A stretch of DNA of 5,788 nt, from positions 1-5,788 of the forward strand of contig URTO01000141.1 of assembly GCA_900550745.1 (NCBI GenBank), in the 5' to 3' direction. The first letter of the stretch is position 1; every line of letters begins with the position of its first letter. Shown piece after piece: positions 1 to 5,692 of this stretch. Origin of the DNA: an uncultured Desulfovibrio sp. Its GTDB lineage: Bacteria > Desulfobacterota > Desulfovibrionia > Desulfovibrionales > Desulfovibrionaceae. The notes under the pieces are model-generated. The model was not told the DNA's origin. It did no database searches and saw only the letters and a list, made by a program, of their open reading frames with translations. Both the position numbers and the translations under genes were made by a program.

Positions 1-14
1 CTCTGTTGTAGCAT

Positions 15-110
15 GTTGTTTCATCTCCACAGTGCGGTGAAAATACAGCTTTTTTCTCCGGTTTTCCCCTCGGCGGGAACCACGGCCAAGGCGTTTTGCC
101 GGTTATCCCT
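15..110 (-). repeat. Intergenic direct repeat, copy 1
   Basis: About 96 bp here match 5693-5787 in the same orientation, with six substitutions and one single-base indel (about 93% identity); the first 35 bases are identical. Two small stem-loops can form. One pairs 19-23 with 38-42, with an inner 4-bp stem and a triloop. The other pairs 68-74 with 85-91. Both contain pairs that are G-U in a minus-strand RNA but A-C mismatches in a plus-strand RNA, so I assign it tentatively to minus. It lies downstream of the epimerase gene and beyond its terminator. No transposase, target duplication or known family is recognised. The left end may continue outside the window. Confidence 0.85.
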
Positions 111-177
111 CTGGAGCTTCAAGGAAAAAAGCATCAACCATTTTCTATGACACAGCCTTTTTCATCAAGCGCAAAGC

Positions 178-211
178 AAAAGGGAGGACGGGATGCCGTC
201 CTCCCTTTTTT
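178..211 (-). terminator. Stem-loop terminator after the epimerase gene
   Basis: A perfect 10-bp GC-rich stem (182-191 with 196-205) closes a GATG tetraloop and is extended by four A-T pairs (178-181 with 206-209). It starts 68 bases past the epimerase stop codon. In the minus-strand transcript the stem is followed by a short U run (UUUUGCUUUG); on the plus strand it is followed by six T, so it could stop transcription from both sides. Sequence shape is that of a classic rho-independent terminator. Confidence 0.9.
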
Positions 212-278
212 CGTAGGGAATCCCCCGTCAGGCGGGAAGTTCCCAAAAGCGTATCCGCCGCCTTCCAAAAACTGGGGG

Positions 279-1286
279 CTACGCGCCGTAGTATTCCTTA
301 TACCACTTCACGAACTGCCCGACGCCGTATTCCACGGACGTCTGCGGGCGGAACCCGGTGTCCGCGATGAGGTCGGAGACGTCGGCCCATGTGGCTTCCA
401 CATCGCCGGGCTGCATGGGCATGAGGTTGCGGACGGCTTTTTTGCCGAGGGCGTCTTCAAGCGTGCTGATGAAAGTCCCCAGTTCGACCGTATTGTTGTT
501 GCCGATATTGTAGATACGCCACGGCGCTGTGCTGGTCGAAGGGTTGGGCTTGGCGCTGTCCCACTCAGGATCGGGCTGGGGGATGCGGGCCATGACGCGC
601 ATCACGCCCTCGATGATGTCGTCGATGTAGGTAAAGTCGCGGCGCATCTTGCCCTCATTGAAGACCTTGATGGGCTCCCCGGCGAGGATGGCCTTGGTGA
701 ACAGGTAGAGGGCCATATCCGGGCGGCCCCACGGCCCGTAGACGGTGAAGAAGCGCAGCCCCGTAGCCGGAAGGCGGTACAGGTGGCTGTAGGTGTGGGC
801 CATGAGCTCGTTGGCTTTCTTGGAGGCCGCATACAGGCTGACAGGGTGATCCACGTTGTCGCGCACGGAGAAGGGCATGGACGTATTCATGCCGTACACG
901 GAACTGGACGAGGCGAACACCAGATGCCCCACTTTCCCGTGGCGGCAGCATTCGAGCAGGTTGCCGAAGCCCACGAGGTTGGACTGGACGTAGCTTTTGG
1001 GGTTGATGAGGCTGTAGCGCACGCCCGCCTGCGCCGCGAGGTTCACGACATGCGAGAACGTGTTGCGGCCGAATACGGCTTCCAGCGCGGCATCATCGGC
1101 GAGATCCGTATGCTCGAAGGTGAATCCGGGCAGGGCCCGCAACTGCGCAAGGCGATCCTTCTTGAGCTGTACCGAATAGTAATCGTTGAGGTTGTCGATG
1201 CCGACGACCGTATGCCCCTCGGCGACTAGGCGTTTGGAAAGATGGAATCCGATGAACCCGGCTGCGCCGGTGACGAGAACGTGCAT
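279..1286 (-). CDS. NAD-dependent epimerase, UDP-glucuronate 4-epimerase type
   Basis: The 335-residue protein is an extended short-chain dehydrogenase/reductase of the sugar-nucleotide epimerase family. It most likely interconverts UDP-glucuronate and UDP-galacturonate in the cytoplasm for capsule or LPS synthesis. The NAD-binding motif GAAGFIG (residues 7-13) opens the Rossmann fold and is followed by an acidic residue at D31. A serine cluster (126-129) precedes the catalytic Y152-x3-K156. The stretches KKANELMAHTYSHLY (156-170), LRFFTVYGPWGRPDMALY (177-194) and RRDFTYIDDIIEG (215-227) are hallmarks of the UDP-glucuronate 4-epimerase branch, and the length is normal. The ATG at 1286 was chosen over an upstream in-frame ATG at 1427 because the fold begins right there and an AGAGGT site precedes it. 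It is separated from the upstream gene by 177 bp with no convincing terminator or promoter. No other sugar-nucleotide gene is in view, so substrate specificity rests on motifs alone. Confidence 0.93.
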   Translation of the reverse strand: MHVLVTGAAGFIGFHLSKRLVAEGHTVVGIDNLNDYYSVQLKKDRLAQLRALPGFTFEHTDLADDAALEAVFGRNTFSHVVNLAAQAGVRYSLINPKSYVQSNLVGFGNLLECCRHGKVGHLVFASSSSVYGMNTSMPFSVRDNVDHPVSLYAASKKANELMAHTYSHLYRLPATGLRFFTVYGPWGRPDMALYLFTKAILAGEPIKVFNEGKMRRDFTYIDDIIEGVMRVMARIPQPDPEWDSAKPNPSTSTAPWRIYNIGNNNTVELGTFISTLEDALGKKAVRNLMPMQPGDVEATWADVSDLIADTGFRPQTSVEYGVGQFVKWYKEYYGA

Positions 1287-1290
1287 GTAG

Positions 1291-1296
1291 ACCTCT
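1291..1296 (-). promoter_or_regulatory. Ribosome binding site fixing the epimerase start
   Basis: AGAGGT on the minus strand lies four bases before the ATG at 1286. It supports that codon rather than the in-frame ATG at 1427, whose extra 47 residues do not look like part of the epimerase fold. Confidence 0.7.
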
Positions 1297-1463
1297 TTGG
1301 CTGATTGATGCGTGGGAAGAGGTGCCCGGCCGCGCTTTCCGCGCAAAGGGGACGCCTCCGATAGTTTGCCCGTAAAAAGGCTGTTCCGCTGCGGATGGCA
1401 CGCCGCACCCCCCAATAAAAGGGACACACCCGGAAGGGCTGCCCCGTCTTCCCCAACCCCCTT

Positions 1464-2219
1464 CTATCTTCCCGCAATAATGGATTTTAAGAAGGTGATA
1501 AGCTGGGCATAGCGCTGCGGCTCCCCAATGAGGCCGTCGACGTGCGGCGTGACCACATAGCGGTATCCATGCACGATGCTCGGCAAAAGCGGGCGCAGAT
1601 CGGCAAGCCCGAGAGCGGGCGGAACCTGCCCGCACATGAGGATGACGCTTTCGGGTTTGAGCGCGGCGATGCCGCTCAAAAACATCCGGGCGTCAACCGT
1701 CGCCTCCGATTCGCCGTCCCCATAGGGATAGCGGTTCAAGGGCCAGAACGCATGGCTCCCCTTGGGGAGCGCCATATCCCCAAGCAAACGGCGCAGGAAA
1801 TCGCGGTGGGCGGCATCGGCGTCGCCGCCCAGGTCACGGCTGAGGGACGGATAAGACCAGACCAGCAAGGGGCGGGGCGGGGTCTTTTTGAGCAGCGCCT
1901 GCCAATAGGCGGGCCATGCGTCCGGCGGCAGGATGTCGGCGGCCCGCGCCGCTTTTTGGGGGGCGCTGGAAACAGCCTGCGGCTGCTGGGGAGGGACGTA
2001 GGGAGGCGGCTGGCGGCGTCCCTCGCGCTGCGGCGGCGCGCCGTACTGCCGGGGGGGGCGGACGGGAGGCGCGGCTTCGGACGGTTCGGGTTCCGGGCGC
2101 GCCAGCAGCCGTTCCCTGACCTCGTCGTCGAGGAGCAGATGCGTGATCCCGGCCTGACGCCACGGACGGAAGGCCGGGGAAATGTTCAGCGGGACAGGAG
2201 CCACGAGAGCAGTCTCCAC
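1464..2219 (-). CDS. Hypothetical protein with proline-rich linker and UDG-like C-terminal region
   Basis: A 251-residue protein if the GTG at 2219 is used. A second GTG at 2204 (246 residues) has GGAG nine bases upstream and is an equally good start. Three parts are visible: a short N-terminal segment (about 1-40), a Pro/Gln/Arg-rich low-complexity linker (about 41-90), and a globular region (about 95-251). The globular region contains LLVWSYPSLSRDLGG (118-132), an FWPLN segment (158-162), ALKPESVILMCGQ (186-198) and TPHVDGLIGEPQRYAQL (224-240). The order and spacing recall family-4-type uracil-DNA glycosylases (GEAPG motif, iron-sulfur region, 'P-K-V-I-V-A-L-G' strand, final HP motif), but the catalytic first motif is not preserved and cysteine ligands are lacking, so glycosylase activity is not claimed. 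The start lies inside coaBC (34-bp overlap), so it is probably translated with coaBC. A run of eight C on the coding strand sits in the linker. Confidence 0.75.
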   Translation of the reverse strand: METALVAPVPLNISPAFRPWRQAGITHLLLDDEVRERLLARPEPEPSEAAPPVRPPRQYGAPPQREGRRQPPPYVPPQQPQAVSSAPQKAARAADILPPDAWPAYWQALLKKTPPRPLLVWSYPSLSRDLGGDADAAHRDFLRRLLGDMALPKGSHAFWPLNRYPYGDGESEATVDARMFLSGIAALKPESVILMCGQVPPALGLADLRPLLPSIVHGYRYVVTPHVDGLIGEPQRYAQLITFLKSIIAGR

Positions 2220-3406
2220 GCAACGTCTGTTTTGGAAAGGCGTACCCAGCGTTCTTCGCGCCCGGAGGCGTCGGCGACGAAGACTGTGTTGTCCGCCGTG
2301 CCGAAACCGTCCTGGAGCAGGTTGCCCACGACCATATCGGCTTTTTTGGAAACGAGCTTGCCGCGGACGGAGCCTTCAAGGTTCTGCGATTCGGCGGCAA
2401 AGCCCACGACCTTTTGATCCGGCCTGCGGCCTGCGGCGAGCGTTTTCAGGATGTCCGGGTTGGGTGCGAAATGGACGTCGAACCCGTCGGGGGCGTCGCT
2501 TTTCTTAAACTTCTTGTCGCCGCCCTGCGCCGGAGGCACAGGGGAGAAGTCGGCTACGGCGGCGGTAAACACGCCCGCGTCGCACTGCGGCCACACCGAA
2601 GCGGCGGCCTCCAGCATGTGCCGGGCCGATCCGACGTTGTGCCGGGCGATCCCGGCGGGCAGCCACGGCGTGCCCGGCCCGCAGACAGCCTCGACCCGCG
2701 CGCCGCGCAGCCATGCGGCCACGGCGACCGCCGCGCCCATCGTCCCGGTAGACGGGTTCGTCCAGAAACGCAGCCCGTCCCAGTGCTCGCGGGTGGGGCC
2801 GAGGGTGACCATGACCCGCATGCCTTCCATATCCTGCGGGGCCAGCGCGCGCAGCCCGGCGAGGTAGATTTCCCGCAGGTCGGCAAGGCGTCCCTGCCCT
2901 TCCTCGCCGCATGCCGTACGCCCGCAGCCGGGTTCGACCACGGCGCATCCCCTCCCGCGGAGGGCGGCGATATTGGCCTGCGTAGCCGGATGGCTCCACA
3001 TGGCGGGATTCATGGCGGGGGCGATGACGGCCTTGCCCCGGAAGGCAAGGGCTTGGCAGGCCAGCAGTTCGTCGGCCTGCCCCTGCGCCAGCCGCGCGAT
3101 GGTGGCGGCGGAGGCGGGGGCGATGACGAGGGCCTGCGCCACTTGGCCCGGTTCGAGATGGGCGAAGGGCGAGGGTGCCTGCGGATCATCAAAGGCCGCC
3201 GTGTATACCGGGGCCGCGCCGAGTGCGGCGAACGTCAGCGGCGTGACGAATTTCTGGGCGGAGGGGGTCAGGGTCGCACTGACGGAAACCCCCGCATCCT
3301 GCCACTGGCGCACGAGATCAAGCGCACGGTAGGCGGCGACGGAGCCGCACACGCCAAGATGGAGGCGGGCCCCGCCGACGCCGCGGAAGGCGAGATGTGC
3401 GTCCAT
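2186..3406 (-). CDS. coaBC: Bifunctional phosphopantothenoylcysteine decarboxylase / phosphopantothenate-cysteine ligase
   Basis: CoaBC carries out two consecutive cytoplasmic steps of coenzyme A synthesis: CTP-dependent joining of cysteine to 4'-phosphopantothenate (CoaB) and FMN-dependent decarboxylation to 4'-phosphopantetheine (CoaC). The 406 residues match the family's usual length. CoaC (about 14-190) shows the flavin-binding start GVCGSVAAYRA (18-28), the catalytic His83 in FAHLEP, PAMNPAMW (130-137, Asn133) and the substrate flap Cys166 in TACGEEGQG. These correspond to His75, Asn125 and Cys158 of the E. coli enzyme. CoaB (about 196-406) shows TLGPTRE (201-207), NPSTGTMG (217-224), AAVADFSP (282-289), the lysine-rich KKFKK (298-302), NPDIL (316-320) and VVGFAAES (333-340). 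The usual lysine of the NxSSGKMG motif is threonine here. The ATG overlaps the stop codon of the lipoprotein gene (TAATG), and no strong Shine-Dalgarno is seen, which suggests translational coupling. Confidence 0.97.
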   Translation of the reverse strand: MDAHLAFRGVGGARLHLGVCGSVAAYRALDLVRQWQDAGVSVSATLTPSAQKFVTPLTFAALGAAPVYTAAFDDPQAPSPFAHLEPGQVAQALVIAPASAATIARLAQGQADELLACQALAFRGKAVIAPAMNPAMWSHPATQANIAALRGRGCAVVEPGCGRTACGEEGQGRLADLREIYLAGLRALAPQDMEGMRVMVTLGPTREHWDGLRFWTNPSTGTMGAAVAVAAWLRGARVEAVCGPGTPWLPAGIARHNVGSARHMLEAAASVWPQCDAGVFTAAVADFSPVPPAQGGDKKFKKSDAPDGFDVHFAPNPDILKTLAAGRRPDQKVVGFAAESQNLEGSVRGKLVSKKADMVVGNLLQDGFGTADNTVFVADASGREERWVRLSKTDVAWRLLSWLLSR

Positions 3407-3978
3407 TACTGGCTCAGGCCCTGCTGATGCACGCCGCCGGAACTGCCCGTGCCCGTGGACGTGTCGGGCGTCAGATAGAACGACGGGGTGGAGCTGCCGC
3501 CCGCGTCCATTCCGGCGGAGATCCCGCCGTTGCCCATAGTCGGCAGGACGCCGTCGGCGAGCCGGGTCATGGCCCAGATTTCCATAGCGGCGGTGGTGGT
3601 CTGATCATAATAGTAGATCACCACGTACCGTTCGCCTTTTTCGTACAGGTGCATGGTCTTGGAGCCGATGGCAGCGCCGCGCAGGTTCCAGCCCTGACGG
3701 TTCATGTTCAAAATCATGGCGTTGGCGAGGGAGGGCTTGTCCACGCGGCCTTCGACGGTGATGAGGCCGGTCTTGGTTCCGTCCTGAGCCACGGAAATGA
3801 GGCTGCGCTTGGCGTCCACGGACATGTCGCGGGGAATCGGGACATCGGGGAACTGATCAAAATAGACTTCGCTGCCGTCGGAGGATTTCGTCTCGAACGG
3901 ATTGGAAATATTGAGCTCCGCGCACCCGGAAAGGGGGAGCAGGGAGCAGATGAGCAGCAGGCAGTAAAGAGCACGCAT
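3406..3978 (-). CDS. Putative outer-membrane lipoprotein
   Basis: The 190-residue product begins with a lipoprotein signal peptide: MRA, a hydrophobic stretch (about 4-16) and the lipobox LSGC, with lipidated Cys19. Alanine at +2 rather than aspartate argues for sorting to the outer membrane. The mature part has a compact domain (about 35-142) with PDVPIPRDMSVD (44-55), GLITVEGRV (72-80), a hydrophobic helix-like ANAMILNMNRQGWNL (85-99) and GERYVVIYYY (115-124). A Gly/Ser/Thr-rich tail (about 145-190) follows. I do not recognise a named family. The ATG at 3978 is preferred over the in-frame ATG at 3996 because AAGGAG sits six bases before it and the signal peptide then starts normally. The gene is first in the operon with coaBC, whose start codon overlaps its stop. 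A functional tie to CoA synthesis is not evident. Confidence 0.88.
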   Translation of the reverse strand: MRALYCLLLICSLLPLSGCAELNISNPFETKSSDGSEVYFDQFPDVPIPRDMSVDAKRSLISVAQDGTKTGLITVEGRVDKPSLANAMILNMNRQGWNLRGAAIGSKTMHLYEKGERYVVIYYYDQTTTAAMEIWAMTRLADGVLPTMGNGGISAGMDAGGSSTPSFYLTPDTSTGTGSSGGVHQQGLSQ

Positions 3979-3984
3979 GGGAAA

Positions 3985-3990
3985 CTCCTT
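3985..3990 (-). promoter_or_regulatory. Ribosome binding site fixing the lipoprotein start
   Basis: AAGGAG on the minus strand, six bases before the ATG at 3978. It lies within the would-be coding region of the alternative ATG at 3996, so the downstream ATG is the likely initiator. Confidence 0.85.
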
Positions 3991-4025
3991 CGTCATGGCG
4001 GTGTCCGGGAACCCCCGGCTTTCTG

Positions 4026-4054
4026 TTCATAGCCAATCTTCGCATGATGCGCAA
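4026..4054 (-). promoter_or_regulatory. Weak candidate sigma-70 promoter for the lipoprotein-coaBC operon
   Basis: On the minus strand, TTGCGC (4054-4049) and TATGAA (4031-4026) are separated by 17 bases, about 50 bp before the lipoprotein start. The match to consensus is modest (3/6 and 4/6). The spacer contains the 11-base interrupted palindrome CGCATGATGCG (4041-4051), which could be an operator or chance. Confidence 0.25.
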
Positions 4055-4175
4055 ATAGAAGGCGATGGCGTTCCCGGCCCTTGCCCAAAGGAAAACCCGG
4101 AAGCCTGCCCTTGTATCCCCAAAGGGCTCCCACCTGAGGCCCGTATGCGCATAGGCATCGCCTGCTCCCCCCTCT

Positions 4176-4358
4176 GCTCCAAAAGGCTGGTGCCGGAACG
4201 GGCTCTTATCAGGGAACCGTTGGATATCCTGCGGCTGCTCCCCCCGGCTCGCGCCGGGACGGATTCTTTACGAACGAAACGCAAACCGGCCGCATCCGCT
4301 CCCCCGGCTTGCGCGGGAACGGACTCCTTCCGCGCGGCCTCCCCGCCAGTCGAAAATC
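4176..4358. repeat. Three degenerate tandem repeats of about 61 bp
   Basis: Units begin at 4176, 4237 and 4298, each with GCTCC. The first 32-35 bases of each are related: a C- or A-run, GGCT, a G/C core, GGRAC or GGGAC, then a TTC/CTT ending. The remaining part of each unit is divergent. Units 2 and 3 are the closest pair. Unit 2 can form a 6-bp stem (CCCGGC/GCCGGG), and unit 3 retains a shorter version. This is decayed repetitive sequence, not a CRISPR: repeats are imperfect and there are only three. Confidence 0.55.
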
Positions 4359-4365
4359 TTTGAAG

Positions 4366-4438
4366 AGGATAGGGGAGGCTTGGAGGGGGAAGGGGAAACT
4401 TTCTCTAGAAAGTTTCCCCTTCCCCCTCCAACTATCCT
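4366..4438 (-). terminator. Long palindrome downstream of azlD, probable transcription terminator
   Basis: Bases 4380-4404 are the exact reverse complement of 4407-4431 (25 bp), separated by only two bases. After a 7-base bulge on one side, a further 7 bp (4366-4372 with 4432-4438) pair. The hairpin starts 20 bases past the azlD stop codon. The stem is purine-rich on one arm (runs of G with A interruptions) and ends in an AAACTTTCT tip. No U run follows on the minus strand, so it is not a canonical intrinsic terminator. It could instead protect the 3' end of the azlCD mRNA or be a dispersed intergenic palindrome. The structure is certain; the role is inferred. Confidence 0.65.
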
Positions 4439-4457
4439 AATACCTATCCCATACCCC

Positions 4458-4784
4458 TTACGCCATCCAGTACCGGATCAGCGCCACGGTGCCCATGCCG
4501 ACGGCAAGCGCGCCGAACAAGCTGCCTTTTTTGTACCAGCAGATGAGCAGGGTGGGGAAGGTGGCGATGAGGAACAGGTTGTCCCCAGCAATATTGAGCT
4601 TGCCGTCAGCGAGGAGCAGATCGGGCGCGACCAGCGCGGCGAGCACGGAAACGGGCACAAAGGAGAGCCAGCGCGTCAGGAGCGGCGGCAGCTCGCGCCC
4701 CGCCAGCAGCGTGACCGGGAGCACGCGGGGGATGAGGGTCACGAGGGTCATGCCGAGGATGCAGAGCAGGAGATCGATGTTCAT
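4458..4784 (-). CDS. azlD: AzlD-type small subunit of branched-chain amino acid exporter
   Basis: A 108-residue, very hydrophobic inner-membrane protein of the AzlD/BrnE family. With AzlC it forms a secondary exporter of branched-chain amino acids (and methionine in Corynebacterium BrnFE). Three or four membrane segments are visible, roughly 4-27, 40-58, 67-84 and 88-105. The family signature IPRVLPVTLLAGRELPP (18-34) continues into RWLSFVPVSVLAALVAPDLL (38-57). Length is typical. The ATG at 4784 was chosen because it overlaps the azlC stop (ATGA), has AGGAAG five bases upstream and starts the family homology; a longer in-frame extension reads as arginine/histidine-rich antisense-like sequence. 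Translation is likely coupled to azlC. Confidence 0.93.
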   Translation of the reverse strand: MNIDLLLCILGMTLVTLIPRVLPVTLLAGRELPPLLTRWLSFVPVSVLAALVAPDLLLADGKLNIAGDNLFLIATFPTLLICWYKKGSLFGALAVGMGTVALIRYWMA

Positions 4785-5539
4785 GCTTTCTTCCTGAGGG
4801 CGTCGATGTTGCGGTCGCGGTGGGTGACGAGCAGGGCCCCGATGGTGGAGGTGATGACGCTGGCGATGATGACGTTCCAGCGGCCCGTATCGCACATGGC
4901 GAGGATGACGGAAAGCAGCGCCGAGAGGATGGCCGCCAGCGTGTACAGCCGCTCCTTGCACTGGGGGACGAGCAGAGCAAGGAACATGGCGGGCAGGGCG
5001 TAATCAAGGCCGAACAGCTTGGGATCGGGCAGGAAGTCGCCGGCCACCGCGCCGATGAGCGTACCGAGCACCCAGCCGCTGTGTGAGGTGAAGTTGGCGG
5101 CGTACACCAGCGGAAGCCGCGCCTTCTCGCCCGTGGCCATAGCCATGCTGTGCATGGCGAAAACCTCGTCCGTAAGCCCCCAGCCGATGATGAACTGCTG
5201 GAAACGGGTGAACGGCGCGAACCACGGGGCTACGGCGGCGGACATGAGCACATGCCGCAGGTTGATCACGAACGTGGTGAAGACGATGGAAAAGACGGAT
5301 GCGCCCATCCCCCATAGGCCGACGGCGATGAACTGCCCGGCCCCGGCGTAGACGAACAGGGAAAAGAGCACGGCGTATACGGCGGGGATGTTGTTCTGGA
5401 CGGCAAGCACGCCGTATGCGAAACCAAGCGGCACGTATCCCAAAAAGATGGGGAACCCGCGCTTTATGCCTGTAAGGACGGCGGAGGAGGAAGAGGCTTC
5501 CGGTTCCGTCTTGGCGGTTGATTCAATGGTGTCGGACAT
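4781..5539 (-). CDS. azlC: AzlC-type large subunit of branched-chain amino acid exporter
   Basis: A 252-residue inner-membrane protein of the AzlC/BrnF family, the main channel-forming partner of AzlD in amino acid export. After a polar, Ser/Glu-rich N-terminus (1-24) comes GIKRGFPIFLGYVPLGFAYG (24-43). It is followed by VYAGAGQF (63-70), INLRHVLMSAAVAPW (92-106), GLTDEVFA (121-128), and GLDYALPAMFLALLVP (177-192), all characteristic of the family. Six or seven membrane segments fit the hydrophobicity. The ATG at 5539 has no recognisable Shine-Dalgarno (the preceding 30 bases lack a purine-rich block), so initiation may be weak or leader-dependent. The leader contains a 12-bp hairpin about 47 bases before the start and a weak TATATC -10-like element (5643-5638). 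azlD follows with a 4-bp overlap. Confidence 0.95.
   Translation of the reverse strand: MSDTIESTAKTEPEASSSSAVLTGIKRGFPIFLGYVPLGFAYGVLAVQNNIPAVYAVLFSLFVYAGAGQFIAVGLWGMGASVFSIVFTTFVINLRHVLMSAAVAPWFAPFTRFQQFIIGWGLTDEVFAMHSMAMATGEKARLPLVYAANFTSHSGWVLGTLIGAVAGDFLPDPKLFGLDYALPAMFLALLVPQCKERLYTLAAILSALLSVILAMCDTGRWNVIIASVITSTIGALLVTHRDRNIDALRKKA
4790..4795 (-). promoter_or_regulatory. Ribosome binding site of azlD inside the azlC 3' end
   Basis: AGGAAG on the minus strand, five bases before the azlD ATG at 4784, within the last codons of azlC. It confirms the short azlD start and the coupled arrangement. Confidence 0.8.
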
Positions 5540-5585
5540 GATGCTGCTGCGAATGTTGATGGGGGCTGAAAGCTGACGGGATCGG

Positions 5586-5623
5586 CACAGGGCTCTTGCC
5601 GCAAGGACGGAAAGAGCCCTGTG
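5586..5623 (-). promoter_or_regulatory. Stem-loop in the azlC leader
   Basis: Bases 5586-5597 are the exact reverse complement of 5612-5623 (12 bp), and a further CCG/CGG pairing (5599-5601 with 5608-5610) can extend the stem past one mismatch. No T run follows on either strand, so an intrinsic terminator is unlikely. The outer 8-mer CACAGGGC recurs at 5652-5659, giving two possible partners for the middle box. It may be an mRNA leader structure or an operator for a regulator of azlCD. Confidence 0.5.
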
Positions 5624-5692
5624 GGAAGGAGTCGGAAGATATACCGAAACACACAGGGCGTCTAGTTTAAAAAGGCTCCGTCATAGTACGTG

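Larger units (their letters stand above)
3979..4457. other. 479-bp gene-free region between azlD and the lipoprotein gene
   Basis: No convincing gene is seen. The region holds, from right to left, the long palindrome just after azlD, three degenerate 60/61-bp repeats and a weak promoter-like pair near the lipoprotein gene. Open frames exist on both strands but lack a ribosome binding site and a protein-like composition. Confidence 0.7.

Noticed and set aside
96..1229. Long plus-strand open frame of 377 codons antisense to the epimerase
   Set aside because: It lies opposite a clear epimerase gene, has no ribosome binding site, and its His/Asp/Val/Gly-rich composition is typical of the complement of a GC-rich gene.
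1380..1463. Terminator between the hypothetical gene and the epimerase
   Set aside because: A GGG...CCC pairing before TTTTATT on the minus strand is only 3-4 bp and unconvincing.
2414..3427. Plus-strand open frame of 337 codons opposite coaBC
   Set aside because: CoaBC motifs are intact on the other strand; the plus frame is low-complexity Arg/Gly-rich and has no recognisable domain.
3397..4032. Plus-strand open frame opposite the lipoprotein
   Set aside because: The minus strand has a perfect lipobox and Shine-Dalgarno; the plus frame has neither start signals nor domain features.
4027..4284. Minus-strand 85-codon frame containing KESVPARAGG
   Set aside because: Its ATG lies within the frame of the repeats without a ribosome binding site, the frame extends upstream with no better start, and one repeat unit is out of phase.
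4176..4358. CRISPR array
   Set aside because: Only three imperfect units, one-third of each diverged even in the repeat part, and no cas genes nearby.
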